Part shown: positions 15,978 through 25,137 of the stretch, piece by piece | How positions within the stretch are numbered: the stretch's first letter is position 1 | How the letters are laid out: the number at the start of each line of letters is the position of its first letter | Assembly: GCF_947488985.1 (NCBI RefSeq) | Contig: NZ_CANLBV010000007.1 | Location: forward strand, 1-64,000 | DNA from: an uncultured Vibrio sp. | GTDB taxonomy: Bacteria; Pseudomonadota; Gammaproteobacteria; Enterobacterales; Vibrionaceae | Direction of reading: 5' to 3' | Length of the DNA: 64,000 bases | The notes under the pieces: generated by a model | What the model was told of the DNA's origin: nothing | What the model saw: the letters and a program-made list of their open reading frames with translations, nothing else | The model's database searches: none | Position numbers and translations under genes: made by a program

Positions 15978-16079
15978 TTAGTCAGTCACCAATAGTGGGG
16001 GCGTCAAAATTGGCTCTAGCAGTATCAGAGCAGTAAGCAGAGTCGTTTTTTGTTTGCCTGGTGCGTTTTCGTATCCCAT
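15978..16079 (-). CDS. Small hydrophobic ORF, 33 aa
   Basis: Reads MGYENAPGKQKTTLLTALIL then LEPILTPPLLVTD. AAGGAGAG lies about 7 nt before the ATG, a strong ribosome site. A hydrophobic centre with a polar start suggests a small membrane peptide. It is antisense to the two regulator genes, between them. No family recognised; support is limited to the ribosome site and composition. Confidence 0.4.
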   Translation of the reverse strand: MGYENAPGKQKTTLLTALILLEPILTPPLLVTD

Positions 16080-16321
16080 TTAGGACTCTCCTTAGTTTAA
16101 ATTTGCATGTTAGTTATTTAGTTGGTTTAACAGGCTGAATTTAAAGACCTAAAGTGGTCGCTGTTGGTAATACAATATGGGATTGTCGTTTCCATCACAG
16201 AACGCGCAGAAGGCAATGGGTTTAACATTTACGCATAGGCATCATTGCTCATTCCCCAATTTTCCCATATTCTCTCACTATCAATTCTGATAAATAAAAC
16301 CAACATGAGATAACACTCTGA
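16080..16321 (+). promoter_or_regulatory. Upstream region of the defence operon
   Basis: Non-coding stretch before the first gene of the restriction operon. It holds a 9-bp inverted pair, AATATGGGA (16174-16182) and TCCCATATT (16263-16271), 80 bp apart. Spaced inverted copies suggest regulator binding with looping; the protein may be one of the nearby HTH proteins. No clear -35/-10 pair was identified. Confidence 0.4.
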
Positions 16322-16498
16322 ATGGTAGACCAAATTTTAACCTTGAAAGAGGTGGCTGCTTACCTAAAGTTGGCCGAAAAAACAGCATACAGATTAGCAA
16401 GCGAAGGAAAGCTTCCTGGTTTCAAAGTCGGCGGCTCTTGGCGCTTCAAACGTGAAGACCTTGAAGCGTGGATAGAAGAGAATAAGAGCAAGCAATGA
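16322..16498 (+). CDS. Excisionase-type HTH protein heading the defence operon
   Basis: 58 residues with the pattern of the excisionase/MerR-like HTH family: LTLKEVAAYLKLAEKTAYRL, then GKLPGFKVGGSWRF and REDLEAWI. Such proteins bind DNA as recombination directionality factors or regulators. Here its stop overlaps the hsdM start as ATGA (16495-16498), so it is translated with the restriction genes and more likely regulates them than drives excision. It is easily missed by ORF finders with a 60-residue limit. Confidence 0.85.
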   Translation: MVDQILTLKEVAAYLKLAEKTAYRLASEGKLPGFKVGGSWRFKREDLEAWIEENKSKQ

Positions 16499-17994
16499 CA
16501 TTAATAAATCTCAAAGACTTAGAAGCACACCTTTGGCATGCGGCCCACATTATTACGGGACCAATTGACGCTTCAGACTACAAAACCTACATCTTTCCAA
16601 TCTTATTTTTTAAGCGTATCTGTGATGTTTACGATGAAGAGTTTGAAGAGGCGATGGAGCAAGTGGGTGATGAAGAGCTTGCAAAGGGCGATATGTTTCA
16701 CCGCATTCAAATTCCAGCTAACTGTCATTGGAAAGATGTGTTTGCAGAAACCAAGGATATCGGGCAAGCCCTAAAAGATTCATTCCGTGGCATTGAGCTA
16801 GAAAACCCACAGCTACATGGCATTTTTGGTGACGCGAGTTGGACTAACAAAGAGCGCCTATCCGACGAACTACTATCAACACTACTCAACCATTTCAACA
16901 AGGTTAACCTTGGCGTATCGAGTGTGCGTAATGATGATATGGGCCGTGCTTACGAATACCTAATCAAGCGCTTTGCTGATAAAGCAAACAAGAAAGCAGG
17001 TGAGTTCTATACGCCACGTACCATTGTTCGTCTTATGGTCAATATTCTAGATCCACAAGCCAATGAGAGCGTATATGACCCGGCTTGTGGTACAGGCGGT
17101 ATGCTGCTTGAAACTATCCACCATGTTAAAGAGAACGGTGGTGACCCACGTCTCCTTAAAATCAAAGGTCAAGAGAAGAACCTGACCACCGAAGCCATTG
17201 CTCGCATGAACTTGTTCCTACACGGACAAGAAGACTTTGAAATCGTTCGTGGTGACACGCTTCGTGATCCTAAGTTTCTGAAAAATGACCAACTAGAAAA
17301 CTTCGACTGTGTAATCGCAAACCCACCATTTAGCTTAAAAGAGTGGGGCCATGACTATTGGACAAGTGATCCATATGGCCGAGCAAGCTTTGGTTTAGCG
17401 CCAAAAACTAATGGTGACTTTGCCTGGGTGCAGCATATGTTTGCTTCATTAAACGATGAAGGACGCATGGCGGTAGTACTGCCACATGGCGTGCTTTTCC
17501 GTGGTGGTGCAGAAGGTAAAATTAGAACCAAGCTATTAAAAGAAAACCGCATCGTGGCGGTAATCGGCGTGGCTTCAAATCTGTTCTACGGTACAGGCAT
17601 CCCTGCTTGTATTCTCGTATTGCGTAAAGCGAGACCAGAGGAGCATAAAGACCATGTTCTGATTGTAAATGCGGAAGAGATCTTTACTAAAGGCCGAGCT
17701 CAAAACACCTTGTCAGAGCCTCAAGCTGATGAGATTTACGACATCTATCAGAAGATGCGTACCAAAGGCCCTAAGGCAGACGACATTGAAGGTGTTGCAC
17801 GTTGGGTGCCACATAGCGAGATTGAAGAGAACGACTTCAATTTGAACATCGCTCGTTATGTACAAAAGCCGCTAGAAGAAGAAACCATTACCGTTGAAGA
17901 AGCATTGAAAGATTTCCAGCAAAAGTTAGTCGCCTTAGAAACGGCTGAACAGGAGCTCGAAGCTTTGTTGATCAAGGAAGGTTTTGAAATATGA
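16495..17994 (+). CDS. hsdM: Type I restriction-modification methyltransferase HsdM-1
   Basis: Adenine-N6 DNA methyltransferase subunit of a type I system; with HsdS it methylates the target site and protects host DNA. The N-terminal HsdM domain (1-140) is followed by the AdoMet motif DPACGTGG (195-202) and the catalytic NPPF (276-279). 499 residues, complete. It is one of two hsdM genes in this operon; the other, at 18866, shares the same domain plan (IDASDYK, FGDAxWTNKERL) but is clearly diverged. Start overlaps the HTH gene and the end overlaps the unknown gene, both by ATGA. Confidence 0.93.
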   Translation: MTLINLKDLEAHLWHAAHIITGPIDASDYKTYIFPILFFKRICDVYDEEFEEAMEQVGDEELAKGDMFHRIQIPANCHWKDVFAETKDIGQALKDSFRGIELENPQLHGIFGDASWTNKERLSDELLSTLLNHFNKVNLGVSSVRNDDMGRAYEYLIKRFADKANKKAGEFYTPRTIVRLMVNILDPQANESVYDPACGTGGMLLETIHHVKENGGDPRLLKIKGQEKNLTTEAIARMNLFLHGQEDFEIVRGDTLRDPKFLKNDQLENFDCVIANPPFSLKEWGHDYWTSDPYGRASFGLAPKTNGDFAWVQHMFASLNDEGRMAVVLPHGVLFRGGAEGKIRTKLLKENRIVAVIGVASNLFYGTGIPACILVLRKARPEEHKDHVLIVNAEEIFTKGRAQNTLSEPQADEIYDIYQKMRTKGPKADDIEGVARWVPHSEIEENDFNLNIARYVQKPLEEETITVEEALKDFQQKLVALETAEQELEALLIKEGFEI

Positions 17995-18869
17995 AGTTAG
18001 AAAAATCCTATTCAATTGAGCTGCAACGAAACATTTCTCCTGTAGAAGCAGATCTTAAATATCGTGAAGGCAGAATTACATCCAAGTTCGCATTTGAATG
18101 TCCTGATGACAATTGCCATGCAGCGGTAACATGCGCCAATTTGGATAGACCAAAAGAAAAAAGAAAAGTAGAGCCTTACTACAAAGTCGTTGAGGTGCAT
18201 TCCGAACGATGTTTGATAGGAAAAGATCTTTCTGGGGTTAAGAGAAAGAAATCTAAATATTCCGATTATTCTGATACTGATGAATATATTTCAAATGCAG
18301 TTAGGTTGAACTTGCGTCCTCACAGCACGAAGAGACCTGTTGAAAAAGACGGCGTGTCGGAAGATGAGTTTGTCATTAAAGGACGACCAATACGTGAAAG
18401 TGATGGAGAAGAGGGCAAAAGGAAAAAACAAGCTTCGAAAGTACTTTCATCCATGGTTGATTCATTTTTGAACAATGAAAACATCTTAGTGCAATTACCT
18501 GAAATAGGTACTATGCCAATTGAAGAGTTGTTCATTGAAATTGATGGGCAAAAGATAGAAAGCTTTGCTGATGAGTTCAGAATCTACTTTGGCAAAGCAT
18601 GGTTCAATAAGCATGGAGCTGGCTATTCAGTCGTTTTTGCAAATAGGCTAGAGCATGACGAAAATGTTGTACGCCCTTCGTTTTTCATTCCCAATAGTTT
18701 AATAGAAGAGACATCTTACCGACTATTTCAAGAGAAAAAGCTAAATGGGCTATTGGATAAAAAGCCAAGGCTAGTTTTTATTGCTAGTGAAACAGGACCT
18801 TTTTGCAAGGACAAATACATCAATTTCTGGCTTGAAGGCCTTGAATACTTGGAATATCGCACACAATGA
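17991..18869 (+). CDS. Unknown protein with Cys/His cluster between two hsdM genes
   Basis: 292 residues, no family recognised. The N-terminal part has Cys37, Cys42, His43, Cys48, His70 and Cys74 (CPDDNCHAAVTC ... HSERC), a probable metal-binding knuckle. The middle (about 85-150) is highly charged and likely flexible, with many Lys/Arg and acidic residues; the C-terminal 130 residues look folded (FADEFRIYFGKAWFNK, RPRLVFIASE). It overlaps hsdM-1 and hsdM-2 by 4 bp each, so it is a fixed part of the operon. By eye it is more AT-rich than its neighbours, which hints at separate acquisition. It could bind nucleic acid, regulate restriction, or be a separate effector. Confidence 0.85.
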   Translation: MKLEKSYSIELQRNISPVEADLKYREGRITSKFAFECPDDNCHAAVTCANLDRPKEKRKVEPYYKVVEVHSERCLIGKDLSGVKRKKSKYSDYSDTDEYISNAVRLNLRPHSTKRPVEKDGVSEDEFVIKGRPIRESDGEEGKRKKQASKVLSSMVDSFLNNENILVQLPEIGTMPIEELFIEIDGQKIESFADEFRIYFGKAWFNKHGAGYSVVFANRLEHDENVVRPSFFIPNSLIEETSYRLFQEKKLNGLLDKKPRLVFIASETGPFCKDKYINFWLEGLEYLEYRTQ

Positions 18870-20356
18870 ACAAAAACAAATTAGAAGACCTACTTTGGGG
18901 GGCAGCCGAGTTCCTGCGTGGCCAAATTGATGCGTCTGATTACAAGCAGTACGTCTTCCCATTGCTGTTCTTTAAGCGCTTGTCAGATGTATATCTAGAA
19001 GAATATAACGAAGCGCTAGAGTTGCACGAAGGTGATGCGGAATATGCCGCGATGTCGATGTACCACCGTTTCGATATTCCTGAAGAAGCAAGCTGGGAGA
19101 AAGTTCGCAATACCAGTAAAGACATTGGTGAAGCGATTCAAAATGCACTGCGTTTGATTGAAGCAAAGAACGAACGACTACACGGTGTATTTGGTGATGC
19201 GCAGTGGACCAACAAAGAGCGTCTGCCAGATCATTTGCTATCAGATCTTATTCAGCATTTCAGTAAAATCCCGCTAGGTATTAAGTCTGTCGCTCAAGAT
19301 GACTTAGGAGAGGCTTACGAGTACTTGATCAAAAAGTTTGCGGATGACTCAGGCCACACTGCAGCCGAGTTCTATACCAACCGTACCGTTGTGCATTTGA
19401 TGACCCGTATCATGAAGCTTAAGCCGGGTGAGAGTGCGTATGATCCAACCTGTGGTACGGGCGGTATGCTGCTTAATGCTGTGATGGATCTACGTTCTCA
19501 GGGTGAAGAGTGGCGTGGTGTTCATTTGTACGGCCAAGAAGTAAACCTGCTAACGTCCGCAATTGCACGTATGAACATGTTCCTGCACGACATTGAAGAG
19601 TTCGACGTCATGCGTGGTGATACCCTAGGCGACCCTAAGTTTATCGAGAACGATCAACTCAAACAGTTTGATGTCATCTTTGCTAACCCTCCGTATTCGA
19701 TTAAAAAGTGGAACCGTGAAAAGTTCGCCGCTGACCCTTATGGACGCAATATGTACGGCGTTCCGCCGCAAGGTTGTGCTGATTACGGTTTCTACACCCA
19801 TATCATCAAAAGTTTAAAGCCGGATACTGGCCGTGCGGCTATGCTTTGGCCTCATGGGGTTCTATTCCGCGATTCAGAACAAACTATTCGTAAACAGGTG
19901 ATTGAGTCTGACATCATTGAGGCGGTGATAGGCCTTGGCCCAAATCTGTTCTACAACTCGCCTATGGAATCGTGCGTAGTGGTGCTTAATTGCAATAAAC
20001 CAGTTGAGCGTAAAAACAAGATTCTGTTTATCAATGGTGTAGAGCATGTAACTCGCGAGCGTGCCCACAGCCGCTTATCTGGTGATGATTTGGATGTGCT
20101 TTGTGAAGCTTATTTCCAACCAGACAACCAAAGTGACATTACTGCTTTGGTTGATTTAGATGATATACGAGAAAACCAACATAATCTTTCGATTCCACTC
20201 TATGTGAAAGGTAAAGATGATGAACAATCACATGACGTCGAACACGCTATCGAAGCATGGAAAGTAAGTCGAGTGCAGTTGAAAAAACAGACTAGTAAAT
20301 TATTCCAGAGCCTTGCAAAGCTTGGGTATACAGATGAAAGCAAGGTGGAGCAGTAA
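18866..20356 (+). CDS. hsdM: Type I methyltransferase HsdM-2
   Basis: Second adenine-N6 methyltransferase subunit, 496 residues. It has the HsdM N-domain (IDASDYKQYVFPLLFFKRLS), AdoMet motif DPTCGTGG (193-200) and catalytic NPPY (274-277). Both copies have complete motifs, so neither looks like a relic. Usual type I loci have one hsdM and form M2S; two different M genes upstream of one hsdS allow an M-M'-S complex, or M-1 may serve another function. It abuts hsdS directly (TAA then ATG), so it is the more likely HsdS partner. Confidence 0.93.
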   Translation: MNKNKLEDLLWGAAEFLRGQIDASDYKQYVFPLLFFKRLSDVYLEEYNEALELHEGDAEYAAMSMYHRFDIPEEASWEKVRNTSKDIGEAIQNALRLIEAKNERLHGVFGDAQWTNKERLPDHLLSDLIQHFSKIPLGIKSVAQDDLGEAYEYLIKKFADDSGHTAAEFYTNRTVVHLMTRIMKLKPGESAYDPTCGTGGMLLNAVMDLRSQGEEWRGVHLYGQEVNLLTSAIARMNMFLHDIEEFDVMRGDTLGDPKFIENDQLKQFDVIFANPPYSIKKWNREKFAADPYGRNMYGVPPQGCADYGFYTHIIKSLKPDTGRAAMLWPHGVLFRDSEQTIRKQVIESDIIEAVIGLGPNLFYNSPMESCVVVLNCNKPVERKNKILFINGVEHVTRERAHSRLSGDDLDVLCEAYFQPDNQSDITALVDLDDIRENQHNLSIPLYVKGKDDEQSHDVEHAIEAWKVSRVQLKKQTSKLFQSLAKLGYTDESKVEQ

Positions 20357-21481
20357 ATGACAAAGCGACAATTACCTGAAGGTTGGCAAGTGGTAAAGTT
20401 TGGAGACATTGCTAAACATATCTCCAAGCGTGTTGAGCCAAGTGAGACTGGATTGAAAGTTTATGTGGGCTTAGAGCATCTAGACCCCGACAGCCTTAAA
20501 ATAAAGCGGCATGGGGTTCCTAGTGATGTTGCTGGCCAGAAGTTGCTTGTTAAAAAAGGGCAAATTATTTTTGGTAAACGCCGAGCATATCAGCGAAAGG
20601 TTGCGGTAGCCGATTGGGATTGCATCTGTTCAGCTCATGCAATGGTTCTCGAGGCTAATTCTGAGAATGTAATCCCTGAATTTTTACCATTTTTTATGCA
20701 GTCGGACGTATTTATGAATCGTGCGATTGAGATTTCAGAAGGGTCACTATCTCCAACGATTAAGTGGAAAGCACTGGCTAGTCAGAATTTCGTATTTCCC
20801 TCAAAAGAAAAACAATCTGTCTTATTAAGATTATTGACTGAAGTAGACCGCAATATAGAGGCTTTAGATTTAGCGTTATATAGCCAAGAACAATTAATCG
20901 AAGCAATCGTTAATGAGACCCTCTTATGCCCTCAAAGAGTAAAGCAAAACTCGTGTTTAATAAGTGAAGTATGTGAAGAGAAGAGAATACGAGTTAGTCC
21001 AGAAGTCTTTGATAAAGAGAGTGTTTATGTTGGTTTTGAGCATCTGACTCCTAAACTGTATTGGGAAACGGGTCACTCAAATTTAGATGGTGTCGTTAGC
21101 CAAAAATTTCGATTTGAATCTGGTGATATTCTGTATGGAAAAATTAGGCCGTACCTTCGAAAAGCAGCTTTAGCTGATTTAAACGGTATTTGCTCTTCTG
21201 ATTTGGTTGTTTTGCGACCACGTTTGGCTGAAATGGGACTGATTCTGGCAGCCCTATTTTGTAGTGATACTTTCTCTCGGATAGCAATGAACTCAGCTAA
21301 AGGAACTAAGATGCCAAGAGCAGACTGGAAGATATTAAGTCAGTTAAGGTTTTCAAAGTTGAGTTCAGAAGAAATTAAACAGGTAAGTGCAATCCTGAGG
21401 ACATGTAAGGATTCTTTCCAGACTTTTAGAGATAAGAAAAGAGCACTTTTGGTTACAAAAATGACTTTACTTAAGGGGTAG
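20357..21481 (+). CDS. hsdS: Type I specificity subunit HsdS
   Basis: Determines the bipartite target sequence. It has two target-recognition domains, about residues 5-150 and 200-350, each opening with a comparable segment (VYVGLEHLDPD and VYVGFEHLTPK) and each followed by a helical spacer (near 150-185 and 345-374). 374 residues is slightly short for an HsdS but both halves are present. The site recognised cannot be predicted. It starts directly after hsdM-2, 6 nt before hsdR. Somewhat AT-rich, as is usual for hsdS. Confidence 0.9.
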   Translation: MTKRQLPEGWQVVKFGDIAKHISKRVEPSETGLKVYVGLEHLDPDSLKIKRHGVPSDVAGQKLLVKKGQIIFGKRRAYQRKVAVADWDCICSAHAMVLEANSENVIPEFLPFFMQSDVFMNRAIEISEGSLSPTIKWKALASQNFVFPSKEKQSVLLRLLTEVDRNIEALDLALYSQEQLIEAIVNETLLCPQRVKQNSCLISEVCEEKRIRVSPEVFDKESVYVGFEHLTPKLYWETGHSNLDGVVSQKFRFESGDILYGKIRPYLRKAALADLNGICSSDLVVLRPRLAEMGLILAALFCSDTFSRIAMNSAKGTKMPRADWKILSQLRFSKLSSEEIKQVSAILRTCKDSFQTFRDKKRALLVTKMTLLKG

Positions 21482-21487
21482 TTGTAA

Positions 21488-24400
21488 ATGTTTAACGAAC
21501 AAACAGTCACTGAAGATGGAATAATTGACCGTTTAAAAGGTTTAAGCGGAGTAAAGTGGAATTACTGCCATGGTGAGAGCTTACCCAAGCAAACACACGA
21601 TATCTTTGTTGATACTTGGCTAAAAGATGCGCTTTGTTCGTTAAACCCTGATATTGGCAAAAATCCTGATTATGCAGATGAGGTCATCTACAAACTTCGT
21701 GGCTTGATGTTGGAAGCAAAACATACAGGGTTAGTCAAAGCCAATGAGAATTTTCATGAATGGTTGATGGCAGAAAAAAGCCTACCGTTTGGTGAGAACG
21801 GCGACCATATCACTATCAAGCTGATTGACTTTGATACCCCGGAAAACAACCACTTTGTTGTTGCGCAGCAGGTTCACTTTATTGCCGCGACAGAGGTGTT
21901 TTTCGATATCGTTCTCTATGTAAACGGTATTCCGTTGGTGGTGGGGGAAGTAAAATCTGCCACTCGTCCAAGTGTCACTTGGCAAGATGGTGCTGCTGAT
22001 TTTATGGGTGGTCAAAAGCACTATTGGAAAAATGTTGAGCCTTTCTTTGTACCAAACCTTTTGTGCTTTGCTTCTGAAGGTCGCACCTTCGCTTATGGTG
22101 CAATTAATGCACGAGTCAAAGATTGGGGCCCATGGCATAAAACCGACCAGCGAGATGAAATTCCAGCTAGCTTGGCTACCGTACTTGATAGCTGTGAAGG
22201 CTTATTAAACGCAGAAACTTTGCTGCAAATGTTAGAGTCATTTGCACTTTTTTCAACAGTGAAGACAGGTAAAGACACACCACCTAAACGCATTAAAATT
22301 CTGCCTCGTTATCCGCAATTTGAAGCTGCAAAGCAAATTGTAGAACGAGTAAAAAAGGGTTATCCAAAAAAAGGGCTTATCTGGCACTTCCAAGGTTCAG
22401 GTAAGTCTTTACTTATGCTCTATGCCGCTCGTATGCTTCGTGCTGATAACAAATTGAAAAACCCAACAGTGTTGATTGTAGTTGACCGTCGAGACCTTGA
22501 TAATCAAATCAATGAAACCTTCGGTGGGGCAGATGTTAAAAACCTCATTAAAGTACAAAGCTGTAGAAAGCTTGGTGAGCACATAGAACAAGATAGTCGC
22601 GGTATTTTGATCACCACAGTCTTCAAGTTCAAAGATGTCGAAATCGATGAGAGTAATGAAAACGGCCTAAATAGTCGTGACAACATTATCGTGCTGGTGG
22701 ATGAAGCGCACCGCACTCAAGAAGGCTCTCTCGGCGACAAAATGCGCTGGGCGCTACCTCATGCTCACTTTTATGGCTTAACCGGTACGCCGATTTCTGG
22801 TATCGACCGCAACACCTTCAAACTCTTTGGTGCAGAAGAGGATGAGGGGCGCTACATGAACCGCTACAGCTACAAGCAATCTATCCGTGATGGTGCAACG
22901 AATGCCGTTAAGTTTGAGCCTCGTTTGGCTGAGCTTCGTGTAGATCGTGCTGCCATTGATGAAGCTTTTGAACAAATGGTCAAAGACAACGACCTGGACG
23001 ATGGTGAGAAAATGGCATTGTCTAAACGTGCTGGCCGTTTAGCGATTATGTTGAAGGCGCCAAAACGTATGGCGGCGGTAAGTGAAGATATTGCCAATCA
23101 CTTTGTGAGCCATGTAAAGCCAAAGCAGATGAAAGGCATGGTCGTAGTGTATGACCGAGACGCTTGTGTTCAGATGTATTACTTACTCGGTAAGAAGCTT
23201 GGCTTTGATGCGGTTGAAGTGGTCATGAATGTCGACCAAGCACCAATCAAAGATGACGATGAAAGCAAAAAGGGTAAGGTCAATAAAGATTGGCGCAAGT
23301 GGAAGCAAGAGCTTGAGCTGCCTATCATCGAGTCAGACTTTGAACGCTGGCAAGAGATTGATGGTAACGACCAAAAGCAGAAGAGTTTGATCGAGGATTA
23401 CAAAGATCCTAAACAACCACTACAATTGCTGATTGTGACCGCAAAGCTGTTGACTGGTTTTGATGCGCCAATCTGTTACTGCATGTACTTAGATAAGCCA
23501 CTACGTGACCATACCTTGTTACAGGCAATGTGTCGTACTAACCGTTTGTATGAAACTGATAATGTTAGTAAGCAAATGGGCCTTATCATTGACTATCTTG
23601 GCGTGTTTGAAAATCTACGTACCGCACTCGCATACGATCCTGAAGAAATCGACGGTGTTGTAGAAGGTATTGAGGCCTTTAAAGAGCTACTGCCAGCTCA
23701 GCTAGACAAGTGTTTAAGCTTTTTCCCTAATGTCGACAGAACCATTGACGGTTTTGAAGGCATTATGGCAGCGCAAGCTTGCTTACCGACTAACGAGAAA
23801 CGCGATGAGTTTGCGGCCTCTTTTGGTGTGTTAGCTAAGCTGTGGTCGGCGATTAACCCAGATGCTTTCCTTACGCCTTTCAGAGCTGATTATAAGTGGC
23901 TGGTACAAATCTATGAATCTGTCCGCCCTGTAGGGCAGACAGGCTCACTTATATGGGCTGCGCTAGGCCCAGAAACTATTAAGATGATTCATGAGCATAC
24001 TGATATCAATCGCATTCGTGATGATATTGATGAGCTGGTTATGGATGAGCACGCTATCTTCACTTTGACTGAAAAAGAGCAAGAGAAACGAGCAAGTCAA
24101 CTTGAGATTGACTTGATGGGCCGTCTGCGTGGCAGTGGCAATCCAAAGTTCGTTGCTTTGGGTGAGCGCTTAGAAAAGCTTCGCCAGGACTATGAAGCTG
24201 GTGTAATTAAAGCTATCGACTGGCTGAAAGGGCTACTTGATACTGCCAAAGACACGGTGCAAGCAGAGCGAGAGACGGGCGATTCACCAGTAACCCAAGA
24301 AGATAATAAACAAGCGCTAACCAAGCTGTTCCTGGAAACCCGCCCAGAGAGTACGCCGAAGCTTATTGGTGATGTTGTGGAGCAAATCGACAAGATAGTT

Positions 24401-24550
24401 CGTTCTACACGCTTTGAAGGCTGGCAGTCATCCAATAGCGGGCCACGAGAGATTCAGAAGGCACTGCTACTGACACTTGCTCAGTTTGGTTTAGGAAAAG
24501 ACAAAGAGCTATTCGCTAAGGCGTACGGTTACATTGAGGAGCATTACTGA
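21488..24550 (+). CDS. hsdR: Type I restriction endonuclease HsdR
   Basis: Restriction and translocation subunit, 1020 residues. N-terminal PD-(D/E)xK nuclease: Asp140, then GEVK with Glu154 and Lys156. SF2 translocase: Walker A GSGKS (303-307), DEAH (405-408), GLTGTP, and the later motif near CRTNR. The C-terminal part (about 800-1020) is the helical region that contacts the MTase. No break or missing key residue seen, so the system should be able to restrict. Two bases separate its stop from the first ADP-ribosyltransferase gene. Confidence 0.94.
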   Translation: MFNEQTVTEDGIIDRLKGLSGVKWNYCHGESLPKQTHDIFVDTWLKDALCSLNPDIGKNPDYADEVIYKLRGLMLEAKHTGLVKANENFHEWLMAEKSLPFGENGDHITIKLIDFDTPENNHFVVAQQVHFIAATEVFFDIVLYVNGIPLVVGEVKSATRPSVTWQDGAADFMGGQKHYWKNVEPFFVPNLLCFASEGRTFAYGAINARVKDWGPWHKTDQRDEIPASLATVLDSCEGLLNAETLLQMLESFALFSTVKTGKDTPPKRIKILPRYPQFEAAKQIVERVKKGYPKKGLIWHFQGSGKSLLMLYAARMLRADNKLKNPTVLIVVDRRDLDNQINETFGGADVKNLIKVQSCRKLGEHIEQDSRGILITTVFKFKDVEIDESNENGLNSRDNIIVLVDEAHRTQEGSLGDKMRWALPHAHFYGLTGTPISGIDRNTFKLFGAEEDEGRYMNRYSYKQSIRDGATNAVKFEPRLAELRVDRAAIDEAFEQMVKDNDLDDGEKMALSKRAGRLAIMLKAPKRMAAVSEDIANHFVSHVKPKQMKGMVVVYDRDACVQMYYLLGKKLGFDAVEVVMNVDQAPIKDDDESKKGKVNKDWRKWKQELELPIIESDFERWQEIDGNDQKQKSLIEDYKDPKQPLQLLIVTAKLLTGFDAPICYCMYLDKPLRDHTLLQAMCRTNRLYETDNVSKQMGLIIDYLGVFENLRTALAYDPEEIDGVVEGIEAFKELLPAQLDKCLSFFPNVDRTIDGFEGIMAAQACLPTNEKRDEFAASFGVLAKLWSAINPDAFLTPFRADYKWLVQIYESVRPVGQTGSLIWAALGPETIKMIHEHTDINRIRDDIDELVMDEHAIFTLTEKEQEKRASQLEIDLMGRLRGSGNPKFVALGERLEKLRQDYEAGVIKAIDWLKGLLDTAKDTVQAERETGDSPVTQEDNKQALTKLFLETRPESTPKLIGDVVEQIDKIVRSTRFEGWQSSNSGPREIQKALLLTLAQFGLGKDKELFAKAYGYIEEHY

Positions 24551-24552
24551 TC

Positions 24553-25137
24553 ATGCCAAGGGCGAACATCAGAGACCAAGCACTTTTATACCATATTACA
24601 GATCTAGATAATCTAGAGTCGATTTTGGCTAGTGGATTGCAACCAAGGAGCTTGTTAACCGAGTTTTCTGATGTTGCCGACCCAGGAATACTGCAAGGTC
24701 GTGAAGCCTTTGAGCTAGAACATAAAGTACCGTTTCATTTTTTTGCTAACAACCCTTTTGATCGATGCGTTCAAAGAGCTTCTCCCGAAAAAGAGTTTAT
24801 ATTTTTAACGGTCCGGCGGACGTTGGCGCAAGGCCGGAACTGGTCGGTGATTCCTAGACATCCTTTGGCAGCTGGTGAATTTACAGTTCTTGATTACAAC
24901 CCAGGGATAGAGAGTATTGACTGGGATAAAATGAATGAAAGAGATTATGACGATCAGGAGTCTAAATTGACGTGTATGGCAGAATGCTTGGCTCCTTCCA
25001 CTGTTGAACCTAGTTTGTTGCTTAGTATTTTTGTTCGGACTGAGCCTGTTAAAGCTCTCGTATTGGGTTTATGTCGCACATATAGTGTTAACCCACATGT
25101 CAATGTTCGGCCGCAAATGTTTGTAAATGGAGATTAA
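24553..25137 (+). CDS. DarT-like (DUF4433) ADP-ribosyltransferase, divergent
   Basis: 194 residues. The opening LLYHITDLDNLESILASGL matches the NAD-binding start of DarT toxins, VPFHFFANNPFD sits where DarT has VPFYF..RSPM, and AECL with Glu144 matches the catalytic Glu; Arg50 before VPFHFF fits the second key residue. The end, VNVRPQMF, matches DarT's terminal strand. It is clearly diverged from the next gene and may modify a different base (DarT1-like enzymes act on guanine, DarT2-like on thymine). Its place directly before darT, with no separate antitoxin, means DarG may control both, or this copy may have another role. Confidence 0.8.
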   Translation: MPRANIRDQALLYHITDLDNLESILASGLQPRSLLTEFSDVADPGILQGREAFELEHKVPFHFFANNPFDRCVQRASPEKEFIFLTVRRTLAQGRNWSVIPRHPLAAGEFTVLDYNPGIESIDWDKMNERDYDDQESKLTCMAECLAPSTVEPSLLLSIFVRTEPVKALVLGLCRTYSVNPHVNVRPQMFVNGD

